Assembly (NCBI RefSeq): GCF_030070105.1 | Contig: NZ_JASJOO010000006.1 | Coordinates: forward strand, 293,788-357,787 | Direction of reading: 5' to 3' | Length of the DNA stretch: 64,000 nt | Source: Bermanella sp. WJH001 | GTDB taxonomy: Bacteria; Pseudomonadota; Gammaproteobacteria; Pseudomonadales; Oceanobacteraceae | Shown here: positions 27,652 to 38,068 of the stretch, in pieces | Layout: each line of letters starts with the position of its first letter | Numbering within the stretch: position 1 is the first letter of the stretch | Translations under genes and position numbers: made by a program | Notes under the pieces: generated by a model | What the model was told of the DNA's origin: nothing | Databases searched by the model: none | Seen by the model: only the letters and a program-made list of their open reading frames with translations

Positions 27652-29793
27652 ATGAGTATTGATCTTAGTCAGTTCCACCAAGTATTTTACGAAGAGAGTT
27701 ATGAAGGCCTTGATGCAATGGAGCAAGGCTTACTTGACTTAGACTTGGTAGAACCGGACGCTGAAGTCATCAATACTATTTTTCGTGCAGCGCATTCAAT
27801 GAAAGGCGGTGCAGGCACCTTTGGTTTTACCCAGGTGGCTGATTTTACTCATGTGCTAGAAACGCTACTTGACCAAATACGCAGCGGTCAACGGGCCATG
27901 AGCCAAGACATTCAAAACTTGTTACTCAAAAGTGTCGATTGCATAAGAGGTTTATTACAAGACCTACAAGCGAGTAATGATCCTGATCTTGAAGAAAGCA
28001 AGGTCCTAAAGGCGCAATTTGAAGCCATATTAAATGGCGAGGCCCCATCAGTTGTCGAGCCTCCACAGCCCCCATCCGATATCCCAAAAGCTGAAAAAAA
28101 TAGTGAAGCTGGCGGCTGGCATATTCGATTTATACCTGAACTGTCTATCTTACAAACCGGTAACGAACCCACACGAATGTTCCGTCAACTTGCAGACCTA
28201 TGTGATAGCAATATGCAAGTGATTGCCGGTACCGAACGGGTGCCTGAATTTACCAGTTTGGACCCTGAACTGTGTTATTTAACATGGGATATTCGAATTG
28301 AAAAATCCATTTCAAAAGCAGACATAGAAGAAGTTTTTGAATGGGTAGCAGATGATGCCGAAATCATTATTACGCCGTTATCAGGCAGTGTTAATGAATC
28401 AACCGACACAACAGCAGAAAAACAAACGGCAGAGCCCGACGTTACAGAAGTAGGCATGACAGAACCAGAAGTGGCTGAATTGGCACCTGTTACACCACAA
28501 ACCACAGCGTCATCTAAAACAGAAGCAGCTGTTTCAAAAACGGTAGAGAATCCAGCAAAACCTCAAGCTAAGGCCGCACCTAAGACGCAAGAGAGTTCAT
28601 CTATCCGCGTGAGTATCGATAAGGTAGATAGCTTAATTAATATGGTGGGGGAATTAGTCATAACCCAATCTATGTTAGGACAGCTTGGGCAAAACTTTGA
28701 TATTACTCGTGTTCAGCGCTTACAAGAGGGCTTGGCACAACTTGAACATAACACTCGTGAGTTACAAGAAAGTGTTATGAAAATTCGTATGATGCCAATT
28801 AGTTTTGTCTTCAGTCGTTTTCCTCGTTTAGTTCGTGATGTGAGTATCTCTTTAGATAAAAAAATAGAACTGCTTATGTCTGGTGAAAATACCGAGCTTG
28901 ATAAGACCGTAATGGAGAAAATTGGTGACCCAATGGTTCACTTGATTCGTAATTCCATTGACCATGGTATCGAAATGCCCGCAGATAGAATAGCGGCAGG
29001 TAAGCCAGAAACAGGCACCGTAAAATTAGATGCTTATCATCAAAGTGGCAATATTGTCATTGAAATTAAAGACGACGGTGCGGGCCTCAATACAGATCGA
29101 ATTTTAACAAAAGCCATGGAAAAAGGTTTGGTTGCCGAAGGTGCAAATTTAAGTCAAGAACAGATATTCGACCTAATTTTTCAACCTGGTTTTTCAACGG
29201 CGGATGTTGTCAGTGATTTATCGGGCCGTGGCGTAGGCATGGATGTGGTGCGCAGAAACATTGCAGCTTTAAATGGCTCAATTGAAGTGTCATCGGAGCG
29301 TGGGCGCGGTTCTCGCTTTGTCATAAGGCTGCCTCTGACCTTGGCAATTCTAGATGGACAACTGGTCAAAGTTGGAGAAGAAATTTATATCTTCCCACTG
29401 GTGAGCATTGTGGAATCGATCCAGTTAGATGATCGCGCAATCAATCATGTTGGTGGGCACAGCGATGTTCTGCAACTGCGCGATGAGTATGTGCCGATTG
29501 TTGAGCTTGACGAAGTATTTAATATTGATAAAGAAAAACGATCCATCGAAGAAAGCATTATTGTGGTGGTTGAAACAGATGGTGAAAAAATCGGCGTTGT
29601 GGTGGATGAGTTGTTAGGGCAACAGCAAGTGGTTATCAAAAGCTTAGAAGAAAACTACAAGCGAGTAGATGGTATTTCAGGTGCGACCATACTAGGTGAT
29701 GGAACAGTCGCATTAATTGTCGATGTGAGCAGCTTGTCAAAAATGAGCGGTGCATCATCTAGAATAATTGACGGTGGCCATAAAGCCGCATAA
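27652..29793 (+). CDS. cheA: Chemotaxis histidine kinase CheA of the second cluster
   Basis: 713 residues. The P1 phosphotransfer domain has His48 in FRAAHSMKGGAGTFGF. A long variable linker (about 120-320) replaces or contains P2. P3 dimerisation is near 325-370 (KVDSLINMVGELVITQSML). The P4 ATPase has HLIRNSIDHGIE, DDGAGLN and GRGVGMDVV. The P5 CheW-like domain forms the C-terminus. The order cheY-cheA-cheW-mcp-cheR-cheD-cheB matches the P. aeruginosa Che2 (F7-type) cluster. The stop overlaps the cheW start by one base. Confidence 0.95.
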   Translation: MSIDLSQFHQVFYEESYEGLDAMEQGLLDLDLVEPDAEVINTIFRAAHSMKGGAGTFGFTQVADFTHVLETLLDQIRSGQRAMSQDIQNLLLKSVDCIRGLLQDLQASNDPDLEESKVLKAQFEAILNGEAPSVVEPPQPPSDIPKAEKNSEAGGWHIRFIPELSILQTGNEPTRMFRQLADLCDSNMQVIAGTERVPEFTSLDPELCYLTWDIRIEKSISKADIEEVFEWVADDAEIIITPLSGSVNESTDTTAEKQTAEPDVTEVGMTEPEVAELAPVTPQTTASSKTEAAVSKTVENPAKPQAKAAPKTQESSSIRVSIDKVDSLINMVGELVITQSMLGQLGQNFDITRVQRLQEGLAQLEHNTRELQESVMKIRMMPISFVFSRFPRLVRDVSISLDKKIELLMSGENTELDKTVMEKIGDPMVHLIRNSIDHGIEMPADRIAAGKPETGTVKLDAYHQSGNIVIEIKDDGAGLNTDRILTKAMEKGLVAEGANLSQEQIFDLIFQPGFSTADVVSDLSGRGVGMDVVRRNIAALNGSIEVSSERGRGSRFVIRLPLTLAILDGQLVKVGEEIYIFPLVSIVESIQLDDRAINHVGGHSDVLQLRDEYVPIVELDEVFNIDKEKRSIEESIIVVVETDGEKIGVVVDELLGQQQVVIKSLEENYKRVDGISGATILGDGTVALIVDVSSLSKMSGASSRIIDGGHKAA

Positions 29794-30299
29794 TGGAAGC
29801 CGATGCTATGACTGCAGTTAGTGAAATGGAAGAAAGTCAAAAAATTGGATCGGAAGACGGTGTTTTAACCGAGCAGTATCTGACTTTTATAATGGCTGAT
29901 GAAGAATATGGTGTTGATATTCTTGCCGTTCAAGAAATTAGGGGTTGGGAGTCTGCGACCCCAGTACCTAACAGTCCAAATTATTTAAAGGGGGTCATAA
30001 ATTTACGCGGCACAATTGTCCCGATTATGGATTTACGCTTACGATTTGATCTTCCTAAGATTGAATACGGAGAAGAAACCGTTGTCGTTGTTTTAAAGAT
30101 ATTCACATCAACCGGAACTCGGACAATGGGAATAATTGTTGATGCCATAAGTGATGTCTATGACGTACCCATTGGTGAAGCAAAAAACAAAGGACTTGGT
30201 GATAACCAGAATTCAAATTTTATAAAAGGATTGGTAACCGTGAAAAAAAACATGGTGATTCTATTAGAACTTGAAAATCTTTTAACGATTGATGATTAG
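29793..30299 (+). CDS. cheW: CheW coupling protein of the second cluster
   Basis: 168 residues, possibly starting at ATG 29808 instead. The CheW fold is clear: YLTFIMADEEYGVDILAVQEI, then NYLKGVINLRGTIVPIMDLRLRF and GIIVDAISDVYDVP. CheW bridges CheA to receptors. The gene overlaps cheA by one base and directly precedes the receptor gene. Confidence 0.94.
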   Translation: MEADAMTAVSEMEESQKIGSEDGVLTEQYLTFIMADEEYGVDILAVQEIRGWESATPVPNSPNYLKGVINLRGTIVPIMDLRLRFDLPKIEYGEETVVVVLKIFTSTGTRTMGIIVDAISDVYDVPIGEAKNKGLGDNQNSNFIKGLVTVKKNMVILLELENLLTIDD

Positions 30300-30311
30300 G
30301 TGGAAATAAAA

Positions 30312-33300
30312 ATGGATAGTTTGAGCCGGATGAGCATACAGTATAAATTTATCATGCCTTGGGTGTTGCCACTGATAGGGCTGGTATATGCCTTTATATC
30401 AATACCCCAAGAGCAAGCAGGGAATGCTCTCATTATACTGAGTTTATTATGTGCGGCTGGGCTCATTGCTCATTGGATGCAAGCCCATAAACTATTGACG
30501 GTTTTATTACTGGCAACCCGTAGCGCAAATGCCACCGCAAACGGTGATTATGGTTATGAACCCACAACCAAAGGTAAGGATGAATTAGCCAAGCTTATTT
30601 ATACCATGGTGAATTTACGTAATAGTGTTAAGTCTATTGCATCCAGTAGTGCTGATCTTGATAGTTCTAACTTGAAAGAAGACACAGAGAAAGTTGCGGC
30701 CATCGATAAGGTTCAAGCAATAATTGAATTCAATATGGATGGAACCATAATTACCGCAAACAAAAATTTCTTAGGAGCCGTCGGTTATTCATTAGAAGAG
30801 ATACAGGGTAAGCACCATAGTATTTTTGTAGACTCAGAATTTAAAGCTAGCAATGAATATCAAGATTTCTGGAGAAAGCTCAATAATGGTGAGTTTGAAT
30901 CTGCAGAATATAAGCGTGTAGGGAAAGGCGGAAAAGAAATTTGGATTCAAGCATCTTATAACCCAATTATTGGGAAAGATGGTAAACCTTATAAAGTCAT
31001 TAAATTTGCAACGGATATTACGCAGCAAAAAATTGATAATATATCTAATACTCGTATCAGAAGAGCTTTAGATTCATGCGCCGAGTCATGTTTAATGGTT
31101 GCGGATGAAAATTACGATCTTGTATATACCAATAAAGGTGTACAAGACATGTTTATCACGGCAGAGTCGGATATTAAGAAAAGTATTCCAAGCTTCTCTG
31201 TGGATAATGTTCTTGGTAAAAATATTGATATTTTCCACAAAGATCCAAGTTATCAGCGTTCAATGCTAGATAAATTATCAGACACATACAAAACCAAACT
31301 TGAGTTAGGAGATCGTACATTCTCATTGATCGTGAACCCAATATTAAGTGAAGAGGGTGCTCGCATTGGAACGGTAGTAGAGTGGACCGATAAAACAGAA
31401 GAAATTGCTCGTACCGAAAAAGAAGAAAAAATATCTGCCGAAAATGCTCGTACTCGCAGCGCGTTAGATGTGTGTCAGGCTAATGTGATGATGGCTGATG
31501 AAAACTTAAATATTGTTTATTTAAATAATTCGGTACGTGAAATGCTCACCGAGGCTCAGCCTGATATTAAGAAAGACTTACCAAGCTTTGACGTCAGTAA
31601 ATTAATGGGCTTTAACGTGGATGGTTTCCATAAAAACCCGGCTCATCAGCGTGGCATGCTAGCGGATTTAAAAGATGTTTATAACACTAAAATTGTGGTG
31701 GGCGGTCGCACCTTTGATTTAGTGGCCACACCTGTTTGGCAAGATCAAAAACGTCTGGGCACGGTTGTTGAGTGGAAAGACTTGACCGATCAACTTGCAT
31801 TTGAAGCAGAACAAAAGCGTATTTCTGATGAAAATACACGTGTACGTTTAGCGCTTGATGCTTGTTCAGCGAATACGATGATTGCCGATAATGATCAAAA
31901 TGTGATTTACACCAATGAAGCGGTTTCAGGCATGTTGCGCATTGCTGAATCGGATGTACGCAAAGACCTACCTAACTTTACCGCAAGTAAAGTATTGGGT
32001 AGTAATATTGATATTTTCCATAAAAATCCGGCACATCAACGTCAAATGTTATCAGCATTAAAAGATACCTATCGTACTCAGATTGTAGTGGGTGGTCGTA
32101 CATTCTCCTTGATTGCCAACCCTATTATTAACCCAGAGGGTGAGCGATTAGGCACGGTTGTTGAGTGGAATGACCGTACTGAAGAAGTGGCGGTTGAACG
32201 TGAAGTGGATAACATTATTGAGTCAGCTGGTAAGGGCGAATTAAGTTTACGTGCCACGGTTGAAGATAAGAGTGGTTTCTTTAAAAATCTTTGCATGGGA
32301 TTAAACAGCTTAATGACCATTTCGGAAAACGTCATTAATGATACAGCCCGTGTTTTAGATGCCATGGCACACGGTAAATTAGACGAACGCATTGAAGCAG
32401 ATTATCAAGGTATTTTTGGCAAGCTTAAACAAGATGCCAATGATACGGGAGAGCGTTTAACAGATGTCATCGGTCGAATCCGCGAATCTGCAAATACCGT
32501 CAGTACCGGCTCCACTGAAATCGCACAAGGTAATACTGACTTAAGTCAACGTACCGAAGAGCAAGCCTCTAGCTTGGAAGAGACGGCATCCAGTATGGAA
32601 GAAATGACCAGCTCTGTTCGTCAAACCAGCGAAAATGCCTCTCATGCAAATAACCTAGCTGCCAATGCTCAAGAGAAAGCGCAAAAAGGTGGCGAGGTTG
32701 TGAGTAAAGCCGTTGGCGCAATGGAAGAAATTAACACCTCAAGTAAGAAAATTTCAGACATCATTGGTGTGATAGACGAAATTGCATTCCAAACTAACCT
32801 ACTCGCATTAAATGCTGCAGTAGAAGCAGCCAGAGCCGGTGAGCAAGGCAAAGGCTTTGCAGTGGTGGCAGGTGAGGTTAGAAACTTAGCACAGCGCAGT
32901 GCTGGGGCGGCAAAAGAAATTAAAGACTTAATTCGCGATAGTGTTGAAAAAGTCGATAATGGTACTGACCTTGTTAACAAATCGGGACAAACTCTAGCAG
33001 AAATTGTAGAAGCCGTTGAAAAAGTTAACACCATGATTAAAGAAATCAGTTCAGCCTCTGAAGAGCAAGCCAGTGGTATAGAGCAAGTAAACAAAGCCAT
33101 TAGCCAAATGGATGAAATGACTCAGCAAAATGCTGCTCTAGTAGAAGAAGCATCTGCGGCCAGTGAAACCATGACCGAGCAAGCCAAAAACATGCTGGAT
33201 CTCGTGGGTTTCTTTAAAGTGGCTTCGGGTTCTGATACTCATAATCCTATGGGGCATCAGTCAGCTATGATGAGTCACTCATCTAAGCCTTCTCAATCAA

Positions 33301-33392
33301 AATCAAGCGCGTCATCTACACAAATCCATAAACCGACTACGGCAAGTCGACCTGTGGTAAAAGATGACGACGACGATTGGCAAGAATTTTAG
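30312..33392 (+). CDS. Methyl-accepting chemotaxis protein with four PAS-type domains and a CheR-tether tail
   Basis: 1026 residues from ATG 30312; AGGTGG is 8 bases upstream, and the in-frame GTG at 30300 is less likely. Two membrane helices are close together near the N-terminus ([35 protein letters not shown]), so almost nothing is periplasmic. A canonical PAS follows (about 130-245). Three mutually similar PAS-like modules start near residues 248, 378 and 510 (RRALDSC, RSALDVC, RLALDAC). A HAMP-like segment leads into the signalling hairpin ([20 protein letters not shown]). The last five residues, DWQEF, fit the xWxxF tether for CheR and CheB. Sensing is therefore intracellular; the ligand or cofactor is unknown. 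Confidence 0.93.
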   Translation: MDSLSRMSIQYKFIMPWVLPLIGLVYAFISIPQEQAGNALIILSLLCAAGLIAHWMQAHKLLTVLLLATRSANATANGDYGYEPTTKGKDELAKLIYTMVNLRNSVKSIASSSADLDSSNLKEDTEKVAAIDKVQAIIEFNMDGTIITANKNFLGAVGYSLEEIQGKHHSIFVDSEFKASNEYQDFWRKLNNGEFESAEYKRVGKGGKEIWIQASYNPIIGKDGKPYKVIKFATDITQQKIDNISNTRIRRALDSCAESCLMVADENYDLVYTNKGVQDMFITAESDIKKSIPSFSVDNVLGKNIDIFHKDPSYQRSMLDKLSDTYKTKLELGDRTFSLIVNPILSEEGARIGTVVEWTDKTEEIARTEKEEKISAENARTRSALDVCQANVMMADENLNIVYLNNSVREMLTEAQPDIKKDLPSFDVSKLMGFNVDGFHKNPAHQRGMLADLKDVYNTKIVVGGRTFDLVATPVWQDQKRLGTVVEWKDLTDQLAFEAEQKRISDENTRVRLALDACSANTMIADNDQNVIYTNEAVSGMLRIAESDVRKDLPNFTASKVLGSNIDIFHKNPAHQRQMLSALKDTYRTQIVVGGRTFSLIANPIINPEGERLGTVVEWNDRTEEVAVEREVDNIIESAGKGELSLRATVEDKSGFFKNLCMGLNSLMTISENVINDTARVLDAMAHGKLDERIEADYQGIFGKLKQDANDTGERLTDVIGRIRESANTVSTGSTEIAQGNTDLSQRTEEQASSLEETASSMEEMTSSVRQTSENASHANNLAANAQEKAQKGGEVVSKAVGAMEEINTSSKKISDIIGVIDEIAFQTNLLALNAAVEAARAGEQGKGFAVVAGEVRNLAQRSAGAAKEIKDLIRDSVEKVDNGTDLVNKSGQTLAEIVEAVEKVNTMIKEISSASEEQASGIEQVNKAISQMDEMTQQNAALVEEASAASETMTEQAKNMLDLVGFFKVASGSDTHNPMGHQSAMMSHSSKPSQSKSSASSTQIHKPTTASRPVVKDDDDDWQEF

Positions 33393-33406
33393 AGAAGTAA
33401 TGTACT

Positions 33407-34231
33407 ATGGATTTCTCGGGTAAGGAATTCCCAATGGCTGATGAGGACTTTAAACGCCTCTCAGCCAAGGCTTACGAAATCAGTGGCATCGTATTGGGAG
33501 ATCAAAAAAAAGAATTAGTTTATAGTCGTATATCCAGACGCATTAGAAAACTAGGTCTTAAAAATTTCTCTGAGTACTGCCAGCATTTAGAAGCGAATCA
33601 TACTGCTGAAGTAAATGAATTTGTTAATTCAATTACAACAAACCTAACGTCATTCTTTCGTGAATCTCATCATTTTGAGTATTTAGCAAAAGAAATCATA
33701 CCGCATTGGAAAAAGCAAAATAAGTCGATCCCCATTCGTATATGGTCATCGGCTTGCTCTACCGGTCCTGAGCCATACAGTATTGCAATCACTTTGCATA
33801 AAAACATGATGGTCAAACAACATAATATTAAAATATTAGCAACCGACTTAGATAGTGATGTTTTAAAAAAAGGTCGTGAAGGCATTTACCCTCTTACCGA
33901 AATTGAGCAATTACCGAAAGACTACCTGTCTTGTTTTCAGCAGAATGCAACAACGGGTATGGGAATGGTAAAGCCTGAAATAAAAGAAATGATTCAATTT
34001 AATCGCTTAAATTTGCTTGGCCCTTGGCCAATGAATGCAAAATTTGATGTGATATTTTGTCGTAATGTGGTGATTTATTTTAATAAAGAAACCCAAAAAG
34101 AATTATTTGAACGTTTAGCAGATCAGCTTAACGATGGTGGTTATTTATTTATAGGTCATAGTGAAACACTGCACGGTATGACCTCTCGGTTTGAGTCTAA
34201 AGGCCGAACTATTTATAAAAAGATAAGGTGA
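33407..34231 (+). CDS. cheR: Chemoreceptor methyltransferase CheR
   Basis: 274 residues. ATG 33434 has the better ribosome site (AAGGAA), but starting there would cut KEFPMADEDF, which aligns with the conserved REF...DF opening of CheR, so 33407 is kept. The SAM domain shows IRIWSSACSTGPEPYSIAI, TDLDSDVL and FDVIFCRNVVIYF. CheR methylates receptor Glu residues. The receptor gene immediately upstream ends in a CheR-binding pentapeptide, so this pair is matched. Confidence 0.94.
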   Translation: MDFSGKEFPMADEDFKRLSAKAYEISGIVLGDQKKELVYSRISRRIRKLGLKNFSEYCQHLEANHTAEVNEFVNSITTNLTSFFRESHHFEYLAKEIIPHWKKQNKSIPIRIWSSACSTGPEPYSIAITLHKNMMVKQHNIKILATDLDSDVLKKGREGIYPLTEIEQLPKDYLSCFQQNATTGMGMVKPEIKEMIQFNRLNLLGPWPMNAKFDVIFCRNVVIYFNKETQKELFERLADQLNDGGYLFIGHSETLHGMTSRFESKGRTIYKKIR

Positions 34232-34235
34232 TTAC

Positions 34236-34877
34236 ATGGCACATAATCCACTGAATCAGCCACCTGCTGAAAAAGGGTTTGAGCATGTTAATCGCTATTT
34301 TGATCCAAAGATAAATGTATGGTCAGCAAAAATATTGCCAGGTGAATTTTATGTTACCACTCATGGCGAAATGATTGGCACGGTTTTGGGTTCTTGTATC
34401 AGTGCTTGTGTGCGAGATGTCACACTAGGTATAGGTGGTATGAACCATTTTATGCTGCCCATTCAAAACGAGCATAGTTCAGCGCAGTGGGGCAGCGATG
34501 CCAATACGTCTGAGACTCGTTATGGCAATTGGGCCATGGAGTATTTATTGAATACGCTTTATAAAATGGGTTGTACGAAGCGAAATCTAGAAGTGAAGTT
34601 ATTTGGTGGCGGACAAGTACTTGCCAGTATGACGGATATCGGGCAAAGAAACATATTATTTGCGTACGATTTTTTACGCAAAGAAGGCATCAATGTAAAA
34701 GCTGCCGATGTAGGTGATGTTTATTCGAGAAAAATACTTTATTTTCCCGATACCGGATGTGTGAAAGTAAGGCGCATTACAACCACGAAAAATGAAACCA
34801 TTATCGAGCGCGAAAAGGGCTACCTGGATTCTATCAGGCAGCATAAAGATGACTCTGATATTGAACTATTTGATTAA
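34236..34877 (+). CDS. cheD: Chemoreceptor glutamine deamidase CheD
   Basis: 213 residues. The catalytic Cys lies in TVLGSCISACVRD and the catalytic His in GGMNHFMLP. The downstream Thr/Gly region is VKLFGGGQVLASM. CheD deamidates receptor Gln to Glu. The gene is 4 bases from cheR and 12 from cheB, in the order typical of F7-type clusters. Confidence 0.94.
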   Translation: MAHNPLNQPPAEKGFEHVNRYFDPKINVWSAKILPGEFYVTTHGEMIGTVLGSCISACVRDVTLGIGGMNHFMLPIQNEHSSAQWGSDANTSETRYGNWAMEYLLNTLYKMGCTKRNLEVKLFGGGQVLASMTDIGQRNILFAYDFLRKEGINVKAADVGDVYSRKILYFPDTGCVKVRRITTTKNETIIEREKGYLDSIRQHKDDSDIELFD

Positions 34878-34889
34878 CAAGGGTGGATC

Positions 34890-35948
34890 ATGATTAAAGT
34901 GCTGATCGTAGATGATTCAATCTTAATACGAAAAGTTTTAACACAGATATTATCTGATCAGGCGGATATCCAAGTAGTGGGTACGGCGGCTGATCCCTAT
35001 ATTGCTAGGGATAAAATTAAAGCCCTCAATCCAGATGTCATTACGCTTGATATTGAAATGCCTAAAATGGACGGTATTACCTTTTTGCGTAACCTAATGC
35101 GCTTAAGGCCTTTGCCGGTTGTGATGATTTCCACACTCACACAAAAAGGTGCACCATCAACATTAGAAGCGTTGGAAATCGGAGCCGTAGATTATATCGG
35201 TAAACCCAGTGCCGATAAGCCTGAATTGTTAAGTGAATATGCCTCAGAAATCATAGAAAAAGTGAAAATGGCGTCGGTCGCCAACGTGAGTCGCCTAGAG
35301 GTTCAGGCCAATAGAACACCGCCAAAAGTGATTAAACCTATTGAAAAACAAGGTTTGAATCGAGACGGTTTAATTGTGATTGGCGCTTCCACCGGAGGCA
35401 CTGAAGCCATTAGGGAGCTGCTGTGCATGTTGCCAGTGGACACCCCACCAATCGTCATCACTCAACATATACCGCCGGTGTTCAGTGCATCATTTGCTAA
35501 GCGAATTAATGGCATGATTCAGCAAGAAGTCAGTGAAGCACAAGATGGCGATAAGATTATGCCAGGACATATTTATATCGCCCCTGGTGACAAGCAATTT
35601 GAAGTTGTGCAAAAAGGTGGTCACTTCTACTGTAAAGTGTATGACGGTGAACGGGTCAATTTACATAAACCGTCGGTAGAGGTTTTATTTGACTCGATTA
35701 GCCGTAACCCGCAACTGGCAAAACGCTCCATTGGCATTATGCTCACAGGAATGGGGGCAGATGGAGCACAAGCCATGCTGAGAATGAAGCAAGCGGGTTG
35801 TTATAATATTGTGCAAGATAAAGAAAGTTCAGTTGTTTGGGGAATGCCTGGTGCCGCGGTTGATTGTGGCGCGGCAGATAAGGTTTTACCACTTAATCAC
35901 ATTGCAGCCCATGTGGTATCACATTTAAAAAAGGGAATTAAGCGTTAA
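34890..35948 (+). CDS. cheB: Chemoreceptor methylesterase CheB of the second cluster
   Basis: 352 residues. Receiver domain MIKVLIVDDSILIRKVL with Asp in VITLDIEMPKMDG. The C-terminal methylesterase has the Ser nucleophile in IGASTGGTEAI, the His in ITQHIPPVFSASF and the Asp in MLTGMGADGAQAM. It removes methyl groups from receptors when phosphorylated by CheA. It closes the chemosensory set. AAGGGTGG precedes the ATG. Confidence 0.95.
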   Translation: MIKVLIVDDSILIRKVLTQILSDQADIQVVGTAADPYIARDKIKALNPDVITLDIEMPKMDGITFLRNLMRLRPLPVVMISTLTQKGAPSTLEALEIGAVDYIGKPSADKPELLSEYASEIIEKVKMASVANVSRLEVQANRTPPKVIKPIEKQGLNRDGLIVIGASTGGTEAIRELLCMLPVDTPPIVITQHIPPVFSASFAKRINGMIQQEVSEAQDGDKIMPGHIYIAPGDKQFEVVQKGGHFYCKVYDGERVNLHKPSVEVLFDSISRNPQLAKRSIGIMLTGMGADGAQAMLRMKQAGCYNIVQDKESSVVWGMPGAAVDCGAADKVLPLNHIAAHVVSHLKKGIKR

Positions 35949-36026
35949 ATTTTACTAAATTATTTTTTTTGAACTATGCTCAAAATATGCAGTACAACTC
36001 TACGCCAAGGAAATAAGAGGTTTGAC

Positions 36027-36326
36027 ATGCCGGTAAATGCTTCGATTAAAGGTGATGAATTGACCGTCACCGTGGAAGGGCGCTTTGACTTTAGTGCACA
36101 TCAAGAATTCCGTGATGCTTATGAAGATGCGGGGGCAGGTGTGAGTAAATACGTGATAGATATGTCTAAGGCTTCATATTTAGACAGCTCCGCACTTGGT
36201 ATGCTTTTATTGCTGCGTGATCATGCCGGTGGTGAGAGCTCAAATGTGCGTATTACACGTTGCAATGCCGATGTGAAAAAAATTCTAACCATTTCGAATT
36301 TTGAGCAACTCTTTACTATCGATTAG
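36027..36326 (+). CDS. hsbA: Anti-anti-sigma factor HsbA-like STAS protein
   Basis: 99 residues from ATG 36027. AAGAGG (36015-36020) is 6 bases upstream, so the longer frame from 35976 is rejected. The STAS signature is KASYLDSSALGMLLLLRDH; Ser55 is the expected phosphorylation site. In P. aeruginosa HsbA is the target of HsbR and swings between the anti-sigma factor FlgM and the cyclase HsbD. It precedes an HsbR-type and an HptB-type gene here, which supports the name. Confidence 0.83.
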   Translation: MPVNASIKGDELTVTVEGRFDFSAHQEFRDAYEDAGAGVSKYVIDMSKASYLDSSALGMLLLLRDHAGGESSNVRITRCNADVKKILTISNFEQLFTID

Positions 36327-36347
36327 CGGTAAGGTCTGAGGTCAGTT

Positions 36348-38063
36348 ATGGATGAAAGACCGCTACATGTATTAGTGGCAGATGATAACCAATCTGATCG
36401 AATGATACTGTGTGCCATCGTTAAAAAAATGGGCTACACCGTATGTGAAGCCGCTGATGGTAATGAAGCCATCGACCAATTTTTAGAACAAAAACCTGAC
36501 ATCATCTTACTTGATGTGATTATGCCCAATTTAAATGGGCAACAAGCCGCTAAGACAATCAAGACCCTAGCGGGAGAAGATATGGTTCCTATTATCTTCT
36601 TAACCTCTCTACAAGAAGCGTCTGACTTAGCCGCCTGCTTAGAAAGTGGTGGCGATGATTTTATTTCTAAGCCTTATAATAAAATCATTCTGCAAGCAAA
36701 AATCAATGCTTTTAGTCGCATGCTGAAAATGCACACAACCTTGCAAACTCAGCGTGATTTAATCCGCGAAAATAATGAACATATGCGTCACGAGCAGCAA
36801 GTTGCAAGAGCTGTATATGATAATGTGGCACACAGTGGCTGTTTAGATCTACCCAACATTAAGCACTTGTTATCTCCTTTTTCTATTTTTAATGGTGATG
36901 TTCTTTTAGCTGCGCGCAAGCCTTCAGGCAGTATTCATATTTTATTAGGTGACTTTACCGGACACGGTCTGCCTGCTGCTATTGGGGCGATGCCACTTGC
37001 TGAAATATTTTATGGTATGACGGCAAAAGGTTTTTTTATGTCGGATATTCTTCGAGAGATTAATATCAAATTAAAAAAAATCTTACCAGTGGGTTACTTT
37101 TGCTGTACCTGTATGGCCAATATGAGTTTTAGACGCAACGAAATTGAAGTGTGGATGGGCGGATTACCAGATTTTGGCTTGTATCGTAAAAACACAGGTC
37201 AAGTTGAGCGAATTAAATCCAACCATTTACCTTTAGGGGTTTTGTCATCCCAAGCCTTTGATGCAGAAACCAAAACATTTGACTTCTTACCTGGTGATAA
37301 ATTCTACATGTGGTCAGATGGTATCATTGAAGCCCGTAATTCTGATGGTGAACTGTTTGGCGATGAACGATTATTTTCGGTTTTTGATAATAAAAATAGC
37401 GATGACTATTTTGATAATATTCTAAAAAGTGTTAATCAATTTGTTGGTGAAAATGGCCGAGACGATGATACAACGTTATTAGAGTTGTCTATGGTTGATG
37501 AGTCTGAGATCGGTAGAGTGGATATTGATCTCTCAAGTGGTGCCATTAGTGGCCCCACAAATTGGAATATGATTTATACCCTAAGAGACGAAACCCTAAA
37601 GTCGTTTAATCCTTTGCCTATTATGCTAAACATTTTAAATGATGTGCCGGCATTACGGCGTTTAAGTGGGCAATTGTATACCCTAATGGCCGAGTTATTT
37701 TCTAATGCGTTTGAGCATGGTGTGCTTGGATTAAGTTCGGAACTTAAAAAAACCGCCGATGGTTTTGCCGAATATTATCGTTTACGCAGTTGCGCGATGG
37801 AGTCTTTAGAGAATGCGTTTGTTAAATTTGATTTTGATCTGACCCCGACCAAAGATGGCGGTAAGCTGACCATCATTGTAGAAGATAGTGGGGAAGGTTT
37901 TGATTATGATAATGATAACTTCGACTCAAATATTGATGAAAATGTCGCATATTCTGGCCGAGGTATTCCACTGATTTATAGTTTATGCGATAGTCTCACC
38001 TATCTTGATAAGGGTAATAAAGTCAAAGTTTGCCTATCATGGAAATCCCCGATTGAGGAGTAG
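36348..38063 (+). CDS. hsbR: HsbR-like response regulator with PP2C phosphatase and HATPase kinase domains
   Basis: 571 residues. Receiver with Asp56 (DIILLDVIMPNLNG). A short helical linker leads to an SpoIIE-type PP2C phosphatase with ILLGDFTGHGLPAAIGAM and a late metal-binding DDTTLLEL. The C-terminal anti-sigma-kinase-like HATPase (about 420-571) has LMAELFSNAFEHGVLG and GRGIPLIYSLCDSL. This triple layout is that of P. aeruginosa HsbR, which phosphorylates or dephosphorylates HsbA depending on phosphate received from HptB. Genes for both partners flank it. Confidence 0.9.
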   Translation: MDERPLHVLVADDNQSDRMILCAIVKKMGYTVCEAADGNEAIDQFLEQKPDIILLDVIMPNLNGQQAAKTIKTLAGEDMVPIIFLTSLQEASDLAACLESGGDDFISKPYNKIILQAKINAFSRMLKMHTTLQTQRDLIRENNEHMRHEQQVARAVYDNVAHSGCLDLPNIKHLLSPFSIFNGDVLLAARKPSGSIHILLGDFTGHGLPAAIGAMPLAEIFYGMTAKGFFMSDILREINIKLKKILPVGYFCCTCMANMSFRRNEIEVWMGGLPDFGLYRKNTGQVERIKSNHLPLGVLSSQAFDAETKTFDFLPGDKFYMWSDGIIEARNSDGELFGDERLFSVFDNKNSDDYFDNILKSVNQFVGENGRDDDTTLLELSMVDESEIGRVDIDLSSGAISGPTNWNMIYTLRDETLKSFNPLPIMLNILNDVPALRRLSGQLYTLMAELFSNAFEHGVLGLSSELKKTADGFAEYYRLRSCAMESLENAFVKFDFDLTPTKDGGKLTIIVEDSGEGFDYDNDNFDSNIDENVAYSGRGIPLIYSLCDSLTYLDKGNKVKVCLSWKSPIEE

Positions 38064-38068
38064 GTAGT

